Both the position numbers and the translations under genes were made by a program. Of a stretch of 64,000 nucleotides of DNA, positions 11,876 to 22,744 are shown piece after piece. Under the pieces are notes generated by a model that searched no databases, was not told the DNA's origin, and was given only the letters and a program-made list of their open reading frames with translations. Source of the stretch: Turritopsis dohrnii (Eukaryota > Cnidaria > Hydrozoa > Anthoathecata > Oceaniidae); contig BQMF02000062.1 in assembly GCA_027922465.2 (NCBI GenBank), forward strand, positions 1,209,767 to 1,273,766, in the 5' to 3' direction. Each line of letters begins with the position of its first letter. Positions within the stretch are counted from its first letter, which is position 1.

Positions 11876-12039
11876 TTTGGTTAATCGCTTTTGAGAAGTC
11901 AAAAAACAATGAGAAAAAACCAAACCGGACCAGATATTGGTTTAACATGGTTCCACATGGACGACAAACGAATATAACCCAGTGATCAAATTTGCTGAAA
12001 ACTCTCTGCAATAGAGTGCATTACTTTTTGAAGATTTTG

Positions 12040-12112
12040 CTCTATGGTAGTCTCTATTAGTTAGTACCCATTCTCCTGTTAGTCTCTATAAGTTAGTTCC
12101 CATTCTCCTGTT
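12040..12112 (+). repeat. Two-copy tandem repeat, unit about 33 bp
   Basis: TAGTCTCTATTAGTTAGTAC and CCATTCTCCTGT are followed directly by TAGTCTCTATAAGTTAGTTC and CCATTCTCCTGT. Confidence 0.7.
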
Positions 12113-12456
12113 AAACCCAATGGTTGTTTTAATCTGCTCCCATTCTGAGTTTTCGTAGCTCATCCATTTACCGTGATTCGTTGGGTTTGTTTTTGGCACG
12201 CAAAAAATATCACCTTACATCATGTCTTCAAGTCACGTGTCTTGTTGAGTTTCTATGAATGCATTTTTATTGTTTTAAAAAACACAAGGAGTGGTTGTCA
12301 TTTAGATTTAAAAGCGAAGTTGCACACGCGAAACTGACAGACATTCAGAGACAATAATATCCGCTGGTCGGAAAGAAACATTCTAACGCTTATCACAAAG
12401 CACATTACCAGTGCTGTACAAATACCTACAAGGATCGTAAAAATATCTGACGCAGC

Positions 12457-13659
12457 ATGGAGTATAGATACTTGACTTTGTTTCTTATTTGTTTTTTCAT
12501 TTCGTGTACTTTTGGAGGAGGCGTTATGAAACCTGGCAAAGGTATCATTTTTTTTCAGTACGAAATATTTGTTTTAGTTGTGTGTGACTATAGGTGATTT
12601 TTGAATTTCTGATTTAGGGAATTCAAATGGACTAAAAGCCACTCAAAAAGCATTCGTAAAGGTATTTGTCAACTGTTCAGAATGCATGACCGGATCCATC
12701 TATCATATCAAGTGTAGGTACGGCTGCAATCGATTCGTCACACTACCGGCTTCATATTCTCCTACCAAGTTCATAACGGCCGGTACGGCCGTACCCTGGG
12801 TGAAATCCATAAATAGACAGAACGTCGTAAAGTTCGCCACCGCGGGTACGGACGTTCCATGGAAAAAAGCCAAAGCAAAGGTTTTTGGTACTGGACAAGT
12901 TCATTGGAACAAGGCAAACATTGGTTTACAAGATAGTCAGAAGAAGTTTGGATATCAGAACAGTAAGCTTTCAAGGCTAATACAAGAAGCTTGTATAAAC
13001 CTTTCTTTTTCTCTTCTTAGAGGTTGTTGTTGTTGTTGTTTGAACTCTTTCATTACTTTACATTTTTTGGCGTTTTCTTTTCAAAATTTTCATTTTCTAT
13101 CACCGTTAAAATTCTTAGGAAGCTCACTGATTTTAGACTTCCCTTGACTCTCTGTATTGATTGATTTCGTCGATAAATTTCACTCATCCTCTTTTGTGTT
13201 TTGTCATTAGGTGACAATGCATACGTCAAATGTTTGGAATGCTTTGGCAAATCCGATAAAGATGCAGCTAAATGTATGGCTGGATGTAACAAAAATGTTA
13301 TTGTGACCACCTTTCCTCCAAAATTTGTTACAGCTACCGGTCCAATTCCCTGGAAGAGGGAAAGCAGTGGTTCTCAAGCCAACAAGAAAAGCTTTGGCTA
13401 TTTGATGCAGAATGATGAACAACAACTTGCACACCATGACTTTCCATCGAAACAATCAGTTATCAAGTTCATCAAAAACAATAACGATGATGCAATTCTG
13501 ATTTTACTGGCAGCCGCTGTTGTATGTTTGTTAATTGTAATCTTTGTTATTTCCGTGGGACTTTGTTGCTATTGGAAACGCAGCAAACAAATAATAAAAC
13601 GACGTATTAAAGAACCAAATGCTTATGCTTTGAAACCACTGGAATTTCGAGCAGTTTAA
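12457..13659 (+). CDS. Type I membrane protein (292 aa) with a duplicated Cys/Pro-Trp module, family not recognised
   Basis: The exons are 12457-12541, 12618-12962 and 13211-13659. Both introns are GT-AG and phase 1. Exon 1 is a signal peptide (hydrophobic core LFLICFFISCTF). Exons 2 and 3 each encode one copy of the same module. Copy 1 has C48-x2-C51-x9-C61-x3-C65, then KFITAGTAVPW, KFATAGTDVPW and KKFGYQN. Copy 2 has C151-x2-C154-x10-C165-x3-C169, then KFVTATGPIPW and KKSFGYL. The symmetric phase-1 exons suggest the gene grew by exon duplication. A 24-residue transmembrane helix (about 241-265) is followed by a short, very basic cytoplasmic tail (KRSKQIIKRRIKEP). The cysteines of each module probably pair as two disulfides. 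It could be a cell-surface receptor or adhesion protein. No known domain was recognised. Confidence 0.8.
13023..13044 (+). repeat. (TTG)n run in intron 2 of the membrane-protein gene
   Basis: GTTGTTGTTGTTGTTGTTTG lies inside the intron between 12963 and 13210. Confidence 0.8.
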
Positions 13660-13669
13660 GAGCAGAGAT

Positions 13670-16085
13670 GTCCTTGAAGAAAAAAAAATGTAATTATTCA
13701 AAAAAGTTATCAAGGATTGTTAATGCTGAAAGATTACTATGAATTGATTTGAGCTATACTGAATAAGCGCAAAGAATTTGCCATATTTACTGTTTTTCTT
13801 GTTTTGTACATACTTTTGGGCTTCTGACACTTTTGTTGATGACCTTCTTCTTCTTACATAAACACAACGCAATCTTTTTCCTTTCAAACAAAGGCATATA
13901 AACCCAGCTATTTATAATTTACTGTCTTGCATGAACATTTGCTTACCTAACGTTGATTGCTTCACTGAACCAAACGGATTTAACATGGTTTTCGCTATAA
14001 AATTTTCATGGACTCGATAATCCAGCTAACATATCAGTCACTCACCATCCCTCGTTTGCTGCTACAAAACCGGTTTTTTTCCCGATTTCACTTCGAACAG
14101 AAAAAAAATGTTGATCTTAAGTTAAAGGACTCTTCTTCTAAATCTAAACACCCTTTTCCATATCGTGAAAATTCTTTGTAAATTTACTAGGCCTTGCCTG
14201 CGGGAAGTGATTTTTCTTTGTATAAGAAATTTATGAACAATAATCGAAATATTAAGCTTAAAATGTCATGTTATGTTGAAAATGTTAAGAATTATAGAAA
14301 CACGAGCATATCAAGTTTTTTTCTTCGCACATTTCATCATGCTTCAAGATTTACCATTTGTTTTTCGATTAAGTTTGACTATCAAAGGTTCTTCGGTTGG
14401 GAAATTATATTGGCATATTGTTATATCTCCTCTTACCTTCTACACTACCCTTTACACAATGTTTTTTGATAAAAACTGGAGATAATCTTTTTGACAATCC
14501 ACCTCGGAAGTTACGTCATGAGAATAACATGAAGACTGAACTTTTAGGTAGGATCTAGTCGAGGTGAATATCCAAGACCACGAAAAAATAAGGCGTTGGC
14601 AAATAATAATTGAACACTTGGTCCAAACACTGCAGATATATTTTACCGAACATAATGATTTAAAGCAAGGAAGTTTAGTTTTATCAACTTTGTACCCAAC
14701 TTTTCTTTGCTTTCTTGATATACGGGCGGCGACGAACTATGTATCAAAATGGTCAGAAACTCTGGGTATGAGGTTGTTGATATCTCTTAAGGAGATCAAA
14801 ATATGTTCATTCATTGCTTAATTCATTCATTCTGACTTACAAAAATAAATGACACATCTATTGAAACATGAAACGATTGCATTCCCCAGTTTTCGAGTAG
14901 ACTTCATAATTAGGTGTTCAAGTCATTTGATACAAGTGTGAGAAGAAAAAAAGGAAGAAAAAACATTTACGCATAGAAATGGAAACCATCAAAGGATTTC
15001 TTCCTACTTCTTGAATTGTGATAGCATTCAAGACAACCTAAGGATCCATGAATTTTTTATACTGGCTCGTGACAGGATTTGACAACAAGTGTGTACGGTC
15101 ACTAATCTCTTTTCCTCAACATAATCATATGTTTTTCGGTGTTCTCGTCGCAGAATGTATCAAATAACGTACAGCAATATTGCATGGGGATGAGATGAAG
15201 ACGTGTATACGATTTTCTCAAAACTCTTTTTGTACCTTTAACAGTTTTAAAACCTCTATTTTCAAATTCTTTATTCGAATTCCATTTTCCAAATTTTGAA
15301 ATTATCACTTATCATATTGTACTATGTGAAAACTTTCAATAGCATTGAACCACTGAATATAGTTTGCCGACGGTATTTTCGCTTCGCTGCTATAAAGTAA
15401 AAATTACATTAAGAGGTTTTAAAAAAATGTCTATGAGTTTTCATCTATATATTCAGTGCATTGATTCTTCGTTTGATTGTGCTACTAAGATAACCTTTGT
15501 GCCATTATCGTCCATCATGACTTATATTCCCATTCATGCTCTTAGCATTAACCGATTTTCTTCAGAGAAAAAAGTGTTATGCTTGCAGAAGTATGGGATC
15601 AGGTTGTAGCGAACACTATTTCTGCTATTCTTCAATATTTTCGAAGGAGTCACCAGGGATATAACGTATCCCCGGAGTCACCTTTGATTTAAACTGCTAA
15701 TTCAATCAATAACTTTTTGTCAAGCAATCTTCGCCTACAGCTAAACTAACAAGGTTGATTGTATCAGTAACGATTTGGTGGTGGGAAAAGCTACAATGCT
15801 CTCACCATGGTCATACTTTTTAAAACTAAATGTTAACTTTGAACCGAAAGATTTGTAGAGGATAGCGAAGTTCAGTAGATTTTTATGAGGAAGGGGCTGG
15901 TCTTTCAAAATTTCTACAAAACTTTTTTACGCTCTACTTCCGTCGAAAAGTGACATAACTTTTACATTAAAAAAAAGGTGGGGTTGGGGTTCGTGGCATC
16001 AATAGGGGAGATCGCAGTAAGTATTTTCCCCACTTAAACGCACCTACCTAATTATTTCATACCTAGACATCAAACTTTATTCTTT
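13670..16085. other. Gene-free stretch between the membrane-protein gene and the next MITE
   Basis: Only short, AT-driven open frames are present, and I see no repeat with a clear boundary. CACCAGGGATATAACG and TATCCCCGGAGTCACC near 15655-15685 form a small imperfect palindrome. Confidence 0.45.
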
Positions 16086-16095
16086 TGTACTTATA

Positions 16096-16253
16096 CCTTA
16101 TCGGGGATAATTTGTCGGGGAAAATTTCGTCATTTTGCAAAATTTTACTTATACTTTCTTATAAATTTCACATTTTCAAAATTTTCGTCGGGGAAAATTT
16201 ATCACAAAGCAAAAATTTCATCACTTTTCCCCGACGAAATTATCCCGATAAGG
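16096..16253. mobile_element. MITE of 158 bp with TA target duplication
   Basis: The ends are inverted repeats of about 29 bp: CCTTATCGGGGATAATTTGT on the left, ACGAAATTATCCCGATAAGG on the right, each followed inward by CGGGGAAAA or its complement. The dinucleotide TA flanks both ends (16094-16095 and 16254-16255), as expected for Tc1/mariner-type insertion. The interior repeats CGTCGGGGAAAATTT once more. It has no coding capacity. Confidence 0.85.
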
Positions 16254-16259
16254 TATTCC

Positions 16260-16830
16260 GTCACATCATTCACGTGTATTTCGTTCCTCAACACGACGTT
16301 TTTCACGTGAAAAGAACAGAACCTTTTGGTGCGTTGAAAGGCTCCACCGCTTAAAGAGATATTTTTACCATAGGAACAGTCCACAAGTGGAACATCAGAC
16401 ATGCGCGACTGTCGCTCTCCCATTGATTTGTAGTAATCGCACGCCACAAGCAATTCGAACTTCGCTCCAGTTCACGATCATTCACGATCCTTTTTCGGGA
16501 ATGGCATTCCAATTAAAAAACAAATGTTATTGTACCAAAGAGGGAGTATAAGATTTTGAAAATGAAAACGTTTGGTGGTGTGATTTTTGTGCTTTGTGCG
16601 TTGCGTAGATGGAAGAAGGTATTGCTGTTTTACAGCAGTTGTATTAGAATCGTTAATGAAGTGATGACGGAACCAGAAGTATTTATACAATCCCAGGACA
16701 TAGGAAAGTCAGTTAATGGGAGCAATTTTAACATAATTGTGTATCTTAAAATGAACCAACATTGCATAGATGGACCAATTGTACGACATTACAAAACTGA
16801 ACACCAAAATCGAAATAACAACGCATTCGT
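16260..16830. other. Gene-free gap downstream of the chromodomain/C2H2 gene
   Basis: This is the 3' flank of the gene ending at 16832. It contains a short partial palindrome (CATTCACGTGTATTTCG) and no supported gene. Confidence 0.4.
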
Positions 16831-16831
16831 T

Positions 16832-19541
16832 TTAAAAAAAACTACGTTCGATTAGACAAAATTGTACGCCTGCATCACGTGATGTTGTAAAAAATTGTTC
16901 GGCAAACTCAGGGTGGTTATGCATAACTTCGTTGGCGTTGTGAAGAACGTTAGTCGTGTCTTGTAAGAGTAAGTTCGAATGGAGGTCATTATTCATCTCA
17001 TCGTGTAAAGGTTCGTCTGTTAACAATGTATTATCCATCGTCAACGTATCTTGACTGACTGCTATGGAATTGCCGTCGACAGTGTCGGCAGTTGACATGA
17101 TTTGGTCGTCACTATTCTCAGCGTACACACCACCGTCGTCGACACTGGTATGTTTCAATCTGACGTGCCTCTGCAAGTGGTTCTTCGTTTTGTAGGATTT
17201 CGTACAGAAACAACAGAAGTGTGTCCGAGCTAACGAATGCGACACCATATGTCGTCGTACGTCACCGGGTTTGACGAACATTTTACGGCATATCGGACAC
17301 TGGTGTGGTGAATACTTATCGTGACGACATATCTTATGCCGTTGCAAACTCTTTTTGTCGGCAAACGTTTCTAAGCAGATTTCACAACATACTCGAGTAC
17401 CATTCCGATATGAAACAAATTCCCGGACGGTTTCTTCGCGCGGTTTCTTATATTGGACAACGTTTTTTTTTGTGCACATGTCTTGTTGCCGCTGCATCAA
17501 CTGTTCGACATAATCGTAATTGTTCTCAGTAGGCACGACGTCGGAAAATTTTTCACGCACAGATTTCGTGAAACCGACGTTTTTATACTGTTCTGGAATG
17601 TCTTTCACAAGCTTCACCGACACGTCGTCCACCGTTGGGATTTTCTTTCGCGTTTGCGGGAGCATTGATATCAGATCAGAAAGAAGGATTTCTGAACAGT
17701 CTTCGCTTTTCGTTTGTGTTCCTTGTGAACGAGTATTCTCGCAAGTGTTCTCAGTTACACCTAACAAAGGTTTTTTTGGAATCGGCTAAAGAAATACATA
17801 CACAAAGATGAATAAAAAAGGCACACAGTTAGCAAGCAATTTATAAACAGGGTGATGTGCTTTTAGAATGATTGATGGTCTTTCTCCATCTTTAAACAAA
17901 ACAATTTCAGCGACAGGTCATCTTAAGTCAATTTAACTTTTAAAACAACTACCTTATCTTGACTAATATGTGACATTAATTGATTTTCCCAATAATCACG
18001 CAGCAGATCTTTACAGGCAAGAAGTAGGTCTTCCTCACATTCCCAAGTTTCTTCCCATCGCACAAGATATAACCGATTCCCTTCCTACAAAAGAAGTGAA
18101 AATAGTAAGACATATAATCATGAACATTCTCTAGAAAATTTTTTGAAAGAGCCATACAACTTGTTGGCAATAACATTATATACATAAAATTGATGGAAGG
18201 TCCATAGCATTATAGCTGATAATTATCACAAACCCCAAATATTATATATTTATATCTGCTAACATGTGAAGAAATGTAACCTTAAATCTCAATTTGCAGA
18301 AGAGAAACAATTTTTTAATAAAAAAATAATGCCGTGAAACCTTTGGATCATTATAAATATTATGTTACTTAGTCATTCTACGCATCCAAGAAAAATGTTT
18401 TTGCAAGACATGATTTTCCGGTCCATTCTTCGTGTGTTGCTGGTAATTCCTCTCCTTTGCTCTGTTTCATAAAGCATTTTATTCAGTTGTACCTTTATTG
18501 GTAAAAATTTTTGTGTGTACTAATTTTCGTGCATTTGTGCAAAAAAGTCAGAAATGCGCAAAAAATTAGTATCAAAATTATGCACAAAAGGGCTGTGCAC
18601 GAAAATTAATACCTTTTTCCCCTAGACTTCTTTGCGCTTTTGACCCCTAGGATAATTTGATTGATGATGCATGAACTTAATATCTGTTCTTCTATCATTT
18701 AGAGAAGAGATCGGCTATAATGGGTCGCTGTTAACTGTGCCTCAACATTTTCCCCACAAGCCATGATAAATTTCGTAATTGAAAAGATTTTTAAGGACAT
18801 TCTCTTGAAATTACAGTTACTTATTTTATTTTTCATAAGTTTCCTTTTTTGGAAAATACGGCTTGCGCGAAAATTAATACACGGAAAATAAACATTTTAA
18901 CTGGGTGTGTGAAATTTAGGATGTGTGAAAAAAAGTTTTTTTCATGCGTGAAAATAAATACGCGAATTTGAGTTTGGTAAAAGTATTTACATTTGTTTGT
19001 TTGTATTTTTTTGTGTTCCAAATTAGAAAAACATTGACGGTATCTTCTAACTATTTTTAAAGTTAAAGTTCATTCAATGGTATAAAATATAAATAACTAG
19101 CTTTTATTGAAAGACTGATGGAGACTATATAATTATCAAACATGAACAATATGTCATCGTATGTTATATATCGTTAGAAGCATTTGTTTTCATTGTGTTG
19201 GGTAAAATGACAGCTATTGAAAATAAGTTATGTTTCTATCACTCAAGTCAACTTATGTAACATGGAGAATTTTTGGCTGGGAATAAACACCATTGCCGAA
19301 ATTAACAAAACTTTAGGTGTAGGCTAACCTGAGAAAAAGAAACATCTACAACTTTATCAACAAACAATGTTTTAGCAAACTTTAATCTCTCCTCATTTCT
19401 TGATTTGTCTGCTAATCCAATACGGAAAGGTTTTTCAGATGTAGTGGAAGCACGATCATTTTCTGGTGCTGCAACGGATGCATCATGAATAGTGTTCGTG
19501 TTGTCACATTCAACTGTTCGTTCCACAGTTTGCGACGCCAT
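16832..19541 (-). CDS. Chromodomain plus three-C2H2 zinc-finger protein (432 aa)
   Basis: The exons are 19541-19329 (71 aa, from the ATG), 18084-17953 (44 aa) and 17785-16832 (317 aa). All borders are GT-AG and all junctions are phase 0. Residues about 60-105, split by intron 1, read as a chromodomain: FVDKVVDVSF, then LYLVRW, then TWECEEDLL and a final helix. In this family the YLVRW and TWE..ENL positions form the methyl-lysine-binding face. Residues 249-327 hold three C2H2 fingers (C249/C252/H265/H270, C278/C281/H294/H298, C306/C309/H322/H327). Between and after them lie acidic, Asp/Asn-rich tails. The likely role is a nuclear protein that ties a histone-methyl reader to DNA binding. The start is the first ATG of an open exon. 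Intron 1 is large (about 1.2 kb) and carries repeat debris. Confidence 0.8.
18500..18970. repeat. Repeat debris with 'CGAAAATTAATAC' arms in intron 1 of the chromodomain gene
   Basis: GTGTACTAATTTTCGTGCA (about 18514) faces TGCACGAAAATTAATACC (about 18595), making an inverted pair. GCGCGAAAATTAATACACGG recurs near 18866 and GTGAAAATAAATACGCGAA near 18947. The same words (GGATTTATTTCTGCGAATG, GGATTTATTTTTGCGAATT) occur at 45282-45505, so this is a dispersed family. Confidence 0.5.
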
Positions 19542-19839
19542 GTTGTGTTCTTTTCAGGCGATCTAAAGTCCATGCCATCATGTAAAAGTACATCAAAATA
19601 GCCAACATTGCGCGCAAAACCCAAATACACCAATTCGACATGTTTTGCCGTTGGGAACTGGAAACTAGGAAAGGGGTCTAGAAATTTTCGATGATAGCAA
19701 CACATGCGACATTCTTTTTTTTGAAAGGCTTGAGTAAACATCATTGGCTGTTATAGTGCTTAATATATCCGTCCGTTTAATATTATTGTCTAGCAACATG
19801 GATTATGATATGGTAAGAGCATGAGCGTAGTAGAAGAAC

Positions 19840-20700
19840 TCAAAAACTACTTGAGAGTGATTTGCGTTTAACTGAACGAAAACAAGAGTTGGTTACTAGA
19901 GTGTTTGCAGCTATGGAGAATGGTGTTGAACCAGTAAAATCTGCTGTTGAAATGAGAATGAACTAAAAGTCTGAATACATCTACAAACTGAAATTTGACG
20001 ACGTGACTGTTCCTGATTATTTCATGATAGCAGAGGGTTGGATGGATGAGAATAACGGTATAAAGTTCTGGCCAATTTTGCTGTATCTAGATATTTTCAA
20101 TTATTTGATGCTTCTTCCATCTGAACTTGGCAGCAAAGACTTAAAGTGATTATAAAAATTGTAAAGCTTATAACTATGTTAAATCTGGTTGGCTGGAAGA
20201 GTTGTTTTATCACAGCAACAATGAAAAGAGCAAATATTGCATTTTGAAATCTCAATGCAGAAAATCACAAAACATCCGTGACTCAAACCACAAACTTTGG
20301 CTAGTTATTGAGAAAAAGCCTGTGCATGTGAGTTCTTGTTACTGCAACTGTATGACTGATGAGTGAAACATGTAATCATGCTGCTGCTATGTTTCGCATT
20401 GAAGCTGCATGCTGTAAGAAATGGATAAACAAACCCAGCATGTACAAGTTCAACAAACAAGTGGCTACCATCTCGTCAGGAAGTTGTGTCTGCTAATATA
20501 TAAAACATCTTAATTTTAACAGAGAAGATTTTGGACAAAGAGGAAAAAAGAAAAGATCTCTGCTTTCAACACCCAAGAAAATATTCAATCCTTTAGTTGA
20601 AAATAAATGTAAACTGTTGACTCTGAGTGATATTGGTAATACATTAGAGGAATTGGCTCCTGAAAGCCGGATGGAAGGAGAGTATGGTAAGCACGAGCTT
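19840..20700 (+). pseudogene. Broken SAP-SWIM zinc-finger gene (repetitive family)
   Basis: From about 19880 the frame reads LRLTERKQELVTRVFAAM, the second half of a SAP DNA-binding motif. A stop then follows (TAA near 19963). The frame reopens as DDVTVPDYFMIAEGW, and later reads AYNYVKSGWLEELFYHS and IEKKPVHVSSCYCNCM. CYCNC, followed after a stop and frame change by CNHAAAMFRIEAA, is the CxCx(n)CxH SWIM zinc finger. TPKKIFNPLVENKCKLLTLSD near 20570 matches the segment that follows SWIM in the same kind of protein. A nuclease-like module often follows in these widespread invertebrate repeat proteins and was not found here. Several in-frame stops and at least one frameshift make this a relic. 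Confidence 0.7.
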
Positions 20701-20906
20701 CACTGATAACAGTAACGTAAAGAACTGAAGAAGCGACATTGCTTATTATACCTATCTATACGGTTTCTTCTGGGAGAATAGACTTAGTCAATCCCTTTTG
20801 GCTTGGGATAACCAAACGTTTTTACCCTGGAGTCGAACCAAAATCCACATCCCTTCCTTGTTTTTCCCTCTGTTCTCCATTTATAGACTTTCACTGTACT
20901 GTTATA

Positions 20907-21625
20907 CCATGGAGGTATAAAACAGAAGGAGAACGAACTCTTATTTTTCTATTATTCAGATAATGACTATTCTATTCATTGCGGTATCACTTTGATGTCA
21001 TCCGTGATGCGCTTTCGGCTGGTTGTCGGTGAAACGAATACTTTTTTAAAAATTAACGACAATTTAAAAACCAAATATCATCCATTATAACAACGGATCA
21101 ACTTGCTGCATAGTGACAAGCAGATTATTAAACCTAAAGCTTCCTTGAGAAACAAATGAAAATCTATGTTTTTATACAGAGTTGAAGATATCGCGTAATT
21201 CATGTATAAGTTCCAATCTACATATCTTCTGACTTAAATGCGCCTCGATAGTGCCGCGGTACGTGCAAAAACTTAGGATTATTCTCTCTTCAAAAACTGA
21301 AGCTCGGCGAAACTGCTTGAGGGGATCACGAGATATATAGACCTAAAGTTGCAATGTTTTCGTTGCATATTTGTGACGTTTTTGCATAATTCTCCCAATT
21401 CCTACAGATTATGCATGCTAAGAACTTTACCCTAACGATCTTTAATCACATTGGAGAATTGATATGAACGAAATTTTCACGCAAGAACGCCAAAATTATA
21501 AAAATTATGCAAGATGATAGCAATTATATGTTATTACACACTGAGGACTTAAACAATGCAGCGCATCACGGATAGTACAATAGCAGATTTTGAGTTCGTT
21601 CTCCTTCTGTTTTATACCTCCATGG
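20907..21625. mobile_element. Foldback element with 34-bp inverted arms
   Basis: CCATGGAGGTATAAAACAGA at 20907, continuing to 20940, is the exact reverse complement of 21592-21625. Inside, TCCGTGATGCGCT (21001-21013) faces AGCGCATCACGGA (21560-21572) in the same nested order. The sequence between the two pairs of arms has diverged. No target duplication or coding sequence was recognised. Confidence 0.7.
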
Positions 21626-21846
21626 TTATACAACCAATAACTGCACAACTTTTACCCATCTTTAACAGAAAAAATAGTGACAATAGCAGCAGAACAACTT
21701 CGTTCATAAGTATCACAGTATGTAAACACTGGAACACTGGAGAAGCGAATGTAAAAGTTTGCCCCCCTTTGTCGGTACCTAGTCCTACGACCGCGCAAAA
21801 TGTCATAATCTGGCAGATATTGTCGGATTGGGTGTATTCTCGATTA

Positions 21847-22110
21847 TTATGAACCTTTACTCGATATTTGAAGTCCACGCTTTCCTAGTTTTTCTTTTCC
21901 TCGCTTAAGCTGTCTGTTATAATCACTTGTGGTGTTGCTCATGTCGTCTGTCGTCTGTGCTTGGGTTGATGCCGCATCGTTGTGTTCGGACAGTTTATCA
22001 GGAATTTGATTTTCTAGTATCTGTGCTTGATAGTAGTAGTGATCGAGTTGTGTCCACAGAAGAACAGAAAAATACAAGATAATTCCAAATAACAACCAGT
22101 GGAAAAACTG
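21847..22110 (-). CDS. Possible terminal exon: membrane anchor plus hydrophilic domain
   Basis: On the - strand a CTTGCAG acceptor at about 22110 opens a frame of about 85 residues. It starts with one hydrophobic segment (WLLFGIILYFSVLLW) followed by a polar, Thr/Asp/Lys-rich tail (SEHNDAASTQAQ, then RQLKRGKEKLGK) and a stop at 21847. The composition looks protein-like and the anchor-then-stalk order fits a type II membrane protein. No upstream exon or family was identified and the frame overlaps a foldback arm region nearby, so it may be chance. Confidence 0.25.
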   Translation of the reverse strand, partial: QFFHWLLFGIILYFSVLLWTQLDHYYYQAQILENQIPDKLSEHNDAASTQAQTTDDMSNTTSDYNRQLKRGKEKLGKRGLQISSKGS

Positions 22111-22136
22111 CAAGCTCCTAGGAACAATCCTAGGCA

Positions 22137-22700
22137 ATGTTGAAAATGTCAAAAGAAGAAATAAACGATAAACGCAGCCAACAGTCTGAAAATATTTTCG
22201 ACAACAAGAAGTTGACAACGGCAATGAAGCTAAAAGTCGTTGACACATTCATCAGTCCTATGTTTCTCTACAACTCAGAAAAGTGGACTTTGAATAAGTC
22301 AACTGAAGATGCGATCAATGCCTTACAACGTAAAGTACTTCGAAAGTATATACTACAAGGGAAATAGCCAGGGAAAACAACAAAATCCTGAATGAACGAA
22401 CAAAAGCCACAGAATGGAGTAAAAAGATATGTCACCGGGTATTGAAATGGTTCGGAAAGATAGCGAAACTGGAAGAAGAAACACCAGTCAAACGGGCACT
22501 AAAATACGGAATATCAACATACCGAAATATGCCCGGCAAACCTAAACCCACTTGGATTTCGAGTGATAAAAAAGATTAACTTAACATGTCATGAAGCAGA
22601 AAATATAGCCCGAGAACACACAACCCGAGAAAAGGAAAAAAAGTGTGAGAAAACTGTAAGAAGTATACGGATTCAAATGTATAGTCTTTTTCATCGATAA
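22137..22700 (+). pseudogene. Non-LTR reverse-transcriptase relic (C-terminal part)
   Basis: An open piece (22137-22367) reads KLKVVDTFISPMFLYNSEKW, then INALQRKVLRKYI. This is the segment after the RT catalytic core in many non-LTR retrotransposons. After a stop the similarity continues in another frame as EWSKKICHRVLKWFGKIAKL and KPKPTW. Frameshifts and stops show it is dead. The catalytic YxDD part is not present. Confidence 0.7.
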
Positions 22701-22744
22701 TGTAAACTAGTATGATTTACGGAAATACCAATAAATTGAACTGC

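Larger units (their letters stand above)
8390..12450. other. 4-kb gene-free stretch with dispersed and local repeats
   Basis: No coding region is supported. It contains an R1 copy (9857-9945), a partial R1 (11990-12040) and a locally duplicated segment (10698-10727 and 10852-10881). It also has two short tandem duplications (11827-11875 and 12040-12112) and an AAAAG-type microsatellite (11693-11728). Confidence 0.5.

Noticed and set aside
12662..12680. Apparent 19-bp intron (GTATTTGTC to TTCAG) in exon 2 of the membrane-protein gene
   Set aside because: It is too short to splice and would break the frame; reading through keeps the cysteine module intact.
12686..13310. CRISPR-like spacing in the C/PW module region
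   Set aside because: The repeat is protein-coding and irregular in DNA; no CRISPR array exists in this animal sequence.
19412..19744. 110-residue - strand frame overlapping exon 1 of the chromodomain gene
   Set aside because: It is a shadow frame; the other frame continues into the chromodomain with matching phases.
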